DNA of 7,547 nucleotides from an uncultured Dysgonomonas sp. Its GTDB lineage: Bacteria > Bacteroidota > Bacteroidia > Bacteroidales > Dysgonomonadaceae. Both the position numbers and the translations under genes were made by a program. The stretch covers positions 1 through 7,547 of the forward strand of contig CALYRA010000039.1 in the NCBI GenBank assembly GCA_945292135.1, given 5' to 3'. Positions within the stretch are counted from its first letter, which is position 1, and every line of letters starts with the position of its first letter. Under the pieces are notes generated by a model. That model did not search any database. It was not told where the DNA came from and saw only the letters and a program-made list of their open reading frames with translations. Of this stretch, positions 5,914 to 7,547 are shown in pieces.

Positions 5914-6175
5914 ATAAATAGCAACCTATCAATTTTAGAGCTAATATTATCTTTCTCTGTTTATTGTTTAGGTCAAAAAGAAACAAATATGTGAAATTAT
6001 ATTTTCTTAAATTCTTATGGTCAAAATACCATAATCGTATAAGATGATCGTTCGTGATAAAGACAAGTTTTGAAAACATTGACAATGAGTGTTTAAATTT
6101 ATTTATGTGTTCTACCTGCTAATCCTAATATTCATTTAATGAAGTGATTGCGACTTTACTCATGGAGCCGTTTAA
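5914..6175 (+). pseudogene. Relic B: internally deleted mini-copy, start codon lost
   Basis: The start codon is now ATA (5914-5916). The head then reads SILELILSFSVYCLGQKETN against SILLLILFSAVYCFGQKETN of the intact copies, followed by M and a TGA (5992-5994). After a short join the tail begins at 6019 in the same frame: GQNTIIV against GKYTITV, then, past several stops, VLKTLTM against LLETQTM and CVLPANPNIHL against CVLPLNPNIHL. A stop-equivalent TAA lies at 6173-6175. Head and tail share one frame with no net frameshift; the inactivating changes are the start-codon loss and nonsense substitutions. About 425 codons are missing. A 63-codon minus-strand frame here (5894-6085) is a shadow. 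Confidence 0.85.
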
Positions 6176-6202
6176 TTGATTTTTAGACTTTAATATCCAT
6201 AA

Positions 6203-6250
6203 CTTTTAGCAAACTGAATGTATGCTAAAAGCTGATTACCTCTATCTTTT
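6203..6250 (+). promoter_or_regulatory. Array cis module of the second intact copy
   Basis: CTTTTAGCA (6203-6211) pairs perfectly with TGCTAAAAG (6223-6231) around an 11-nt loop. Against the module at 5504, one C-G pair has become T-A and one T-A pair has become C-G, so pairing is kept while sequence changed. The right arm ends 53 nt before the ATG at 6285. TATCTTTT (6243-6250) sits at the same offset as the -7 box of relic A but has T instead of the final G. The leader has TACCTATTTAAA. Confidence 0.6.
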
Positions 6251-6284
6251 TAATAAAAAATATACCTATTTAAATACATAACTT

Positions 6285-7547
6285 ATGAAAAGGACTACCT
6301 CAATTTTACTGTTAATTTTATTTTCCGCTGTTTATTGTTTCGGGCAAAAAGAAACTAACTATTGGTACTTTGGCTATAATGCGGGACTTGATTTTTCGAA
6401 GTTACAAACTATTAAAGATGATTCCGGTTTGTGGACAGATAATATGCCCAAAGCTATTTGGGGTCCGGTAAATACGGGTGAAGGTTGTTTTACGCTCGCG
6501 GATGCAAATGGAAATTTAATGATGTCTTCGGATGGAGTAAAAGTCTATAATAAAAATAATAAACAAATGCCAAACGGGTCTGGCTTGAAGGGGAATAGTT
6601 CAGCTACGCAATCCGGTATTGTTATTCCAATGCCGGGAAATAATTCCAAGTATTATATAGTAACAACATCGGCACTAGAAACGAATCAAAAGGATGGGAT
6701 CAACTATTCTATCGTTGACATGACAGCCGATGGAGGTTTAGGTGACGTGATAGAAAAGAATATACCGCTGTTAAATATGCCTACCGATGAAAATATCGCT
6801 TCCGTGCGAAAACCTAATACGGATGAGTATTGGGTGATACATAGACAATTTAATAATTCTACCAGAAAACTTACGATTTACGTATGGGAAGTGACGGCAT
6901 TGGGATTTTCCGAAATACCAAAACAGTATTCGATTGATCTCGATACGGGTGATAATGCTGAACCCGGATATTTAAAGTTCTCTTCGGATGCTACCCGGTT
7001 TGTTTCTCCTTTGTATCGTACTTCTTATATGCTTTCGGGGGAGTTTAATCCTAATACGGGAGAAGCGTCAGGTTTGAAATGTCGACCGGTAAGTATTACG
7101 ACACACAATTATGGCGTCGAATTTTCTTATTCCGGAGAGCAAATATTTGTGGGAGATCCGGATGCTAGAAAAGGTTATCATATCACATGGAATAATCTCC
7201 GTAATACCTCTTTATTTATGACAGATCTTAATTGTCCTTTGGCAAATATTCAAATCGCAGCAGATGGACGGATATATGGAATAGAATTTCGCTACAGAAA
7301 TTTATATGTTATTATGGAGCCGGAGAAAGGAGCTTCATCCGAAATCCGAAAATTTTCAAATTTTCTGACAAGTGGTGTTTGGATAGGGCTTCCAAGCTTT
7401 GCTTCCACATGGTTTTCCTTGAATTTAGATGGAAATAATGTCTTTTGTATGAATACGGAACAAGAATTTACCATTGAAATAAAAAAAAGTGGAAAAGCAA
7501 ATAATATATCTTATACAATCTGGAATTTTGGAGACGATGGAGAAAAT
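6285..7547 (+). CDS. Secreted beta-propeller-like/PKD protein, paralogue of the copy at 3970 (3' end outside the window)
   Basis: The 421 codons present are open to the window edge and align without gaps to the first 230 residues of unit 1, about 72% identical there by hand count. The signal peptide differs by one residue (T for I at position 5) and is followed by the same QKETNYW. Shared blocks include SSDG.KVYNKNNK, MPNGSGLKG, ATQSG, INYSIVDMTADGGLGDVIEKN, TDENIASVRKP, LKFSSDATRFVSP, GYHITW, RNLYVIMEPEKGA and SYTIWNFGDD, where the PKD domain is cut by the window end. Differences cluster at about residues 42-70, 121-136 and 217-228. It lacks the four-codon insertion of unit 1 (NVFCMN here). 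The start is fixed by homology and by the AACTTATG context also seen in relic A. The function is unknown; by analogy it is periplasmic or surface-located. Confidence 0.88.
   Translation, partial: MKRTTSILLLILFSAVYCFGQKETNYWYFGYNAGLDFSKLQTIKDDSGLWTDNMPKAIWGPVNTGEGCFTLADANGNLMMSSDGVKVYNKNNKQMPNGSGLKGNSSATQSGIVIPMPGNNSKYYIVTTSALETNQKDGINYSIVDMTADGGLGDVIEKNIPLLNMPTDENIASVRKPNTDEYWVIHRQFNNSTRKLTIYVWEVTALGFSEIPKQYSIDLDTGDNAEPGYLKFSSDATRFVSPLYRTSYMLSGEFNPNTGEASGLKCRPVSITTHNYGVEFSYSGEQIFVGDPDARKGYHITWNNLRNTSLFMTDLNCPLANIQIAADGRIYGIEFRYRNLYVIMEPEKGASSEIRKFSNFLTSGVWIGLPSFASTWFSLNLDGNNVFCMNTEQEFTIEIKKSGKANNISYTIWNFGDDGEN

Noticed and set aside
5894..6085. Minus-strand 63-codon open frame
   Set aside because: It covers relic B, whose plus-strand translation clearly matches the signal peptide of the intact copies; the opposite frame is accidental.
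3610..6250. Insertion sequence or transposon explaining the repeated segments
   Set aside because: No transposase frame, terminal inverted repeats or target duplications were seen; the repeated segments are ends and flanks of the same gene family.

Overview
The window looks like a low-GC member of the Bacteroidetes, probably Bacteroidales and possibly host-associated. The evidence is the promoter style (TAnnTTTG boxes at positions 1588-1595, 1805-1812, 3521-3528, 3921-3928 and 5547-5554), a Uup-type ABC-F protein with the linker wording usual in that phylum, and secreted proteins whose signal peptides end in FG-Q. The species cannot be named from this sequence.

Layout. (1) Positions 1-1566, minus strand: the N-terminal 522 codons of an ABC-F ATPase (uup-like); the 3' end lies outside the window. 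(2) Positions 1567-2436: a long stretch without a coding gene. It holds the uup promoter, an 18-bp AT palindrome, and a plus-strand unit that starts at a good TTG-17-TAnnTTTG promoter (1785-1812), contains several well-paired hairpins but no ORF of useful length, and ends at a strong intrinsic terminator (2221-2256). I read it as a candidate structured small RNA of about 435 nt that is not RNase P RNA, tmRNA or SRP RNA. (3) Positions 2437-3491, minus strand: a lrgA-lrgB (cidA-cidB) pair overlapping by ATGA, with a TACCTTTG promoter box. (4) Positions about 3610-7547, plus strand: a tandem family of secreted proteins.

The tandem family is the most interesting part. Two long paralogues (3970-5478, complete, 502 aa; 6285 to the window end, 421 codons, open) have the same signal peptide, a beta-propeller-like body and a C-terminal PKD-type domain. 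Between and before them lie three decayed mini-copies (about 3610-3855, 5590-5799, 5914-6175). Each keeps only roughly the first 20-28 codons and the last 45-50 codons of the gene, so about 1.27 kb of the middle is missing from each. All are broken by stop codons; one has lost its start codon and one its frame.

Ahead of four of the five units there is a module with an inverted repeat, a TAnnTTTG-like box and a TACCTATTTAAC-like leader box. The inverted repeat ends 53-54 nt before the start codon or its remnant each time. In three units the repeat keeps pairing although its sequence changes (compensatory changes); in the relic at 5914 it is eroded. The region therefore looks like a birth-and-death array of a surface or periplasmic protein family with a conserved cis element, and it probably continues past the right edge.

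All comparisons were made by eye. No database search or folding was run.
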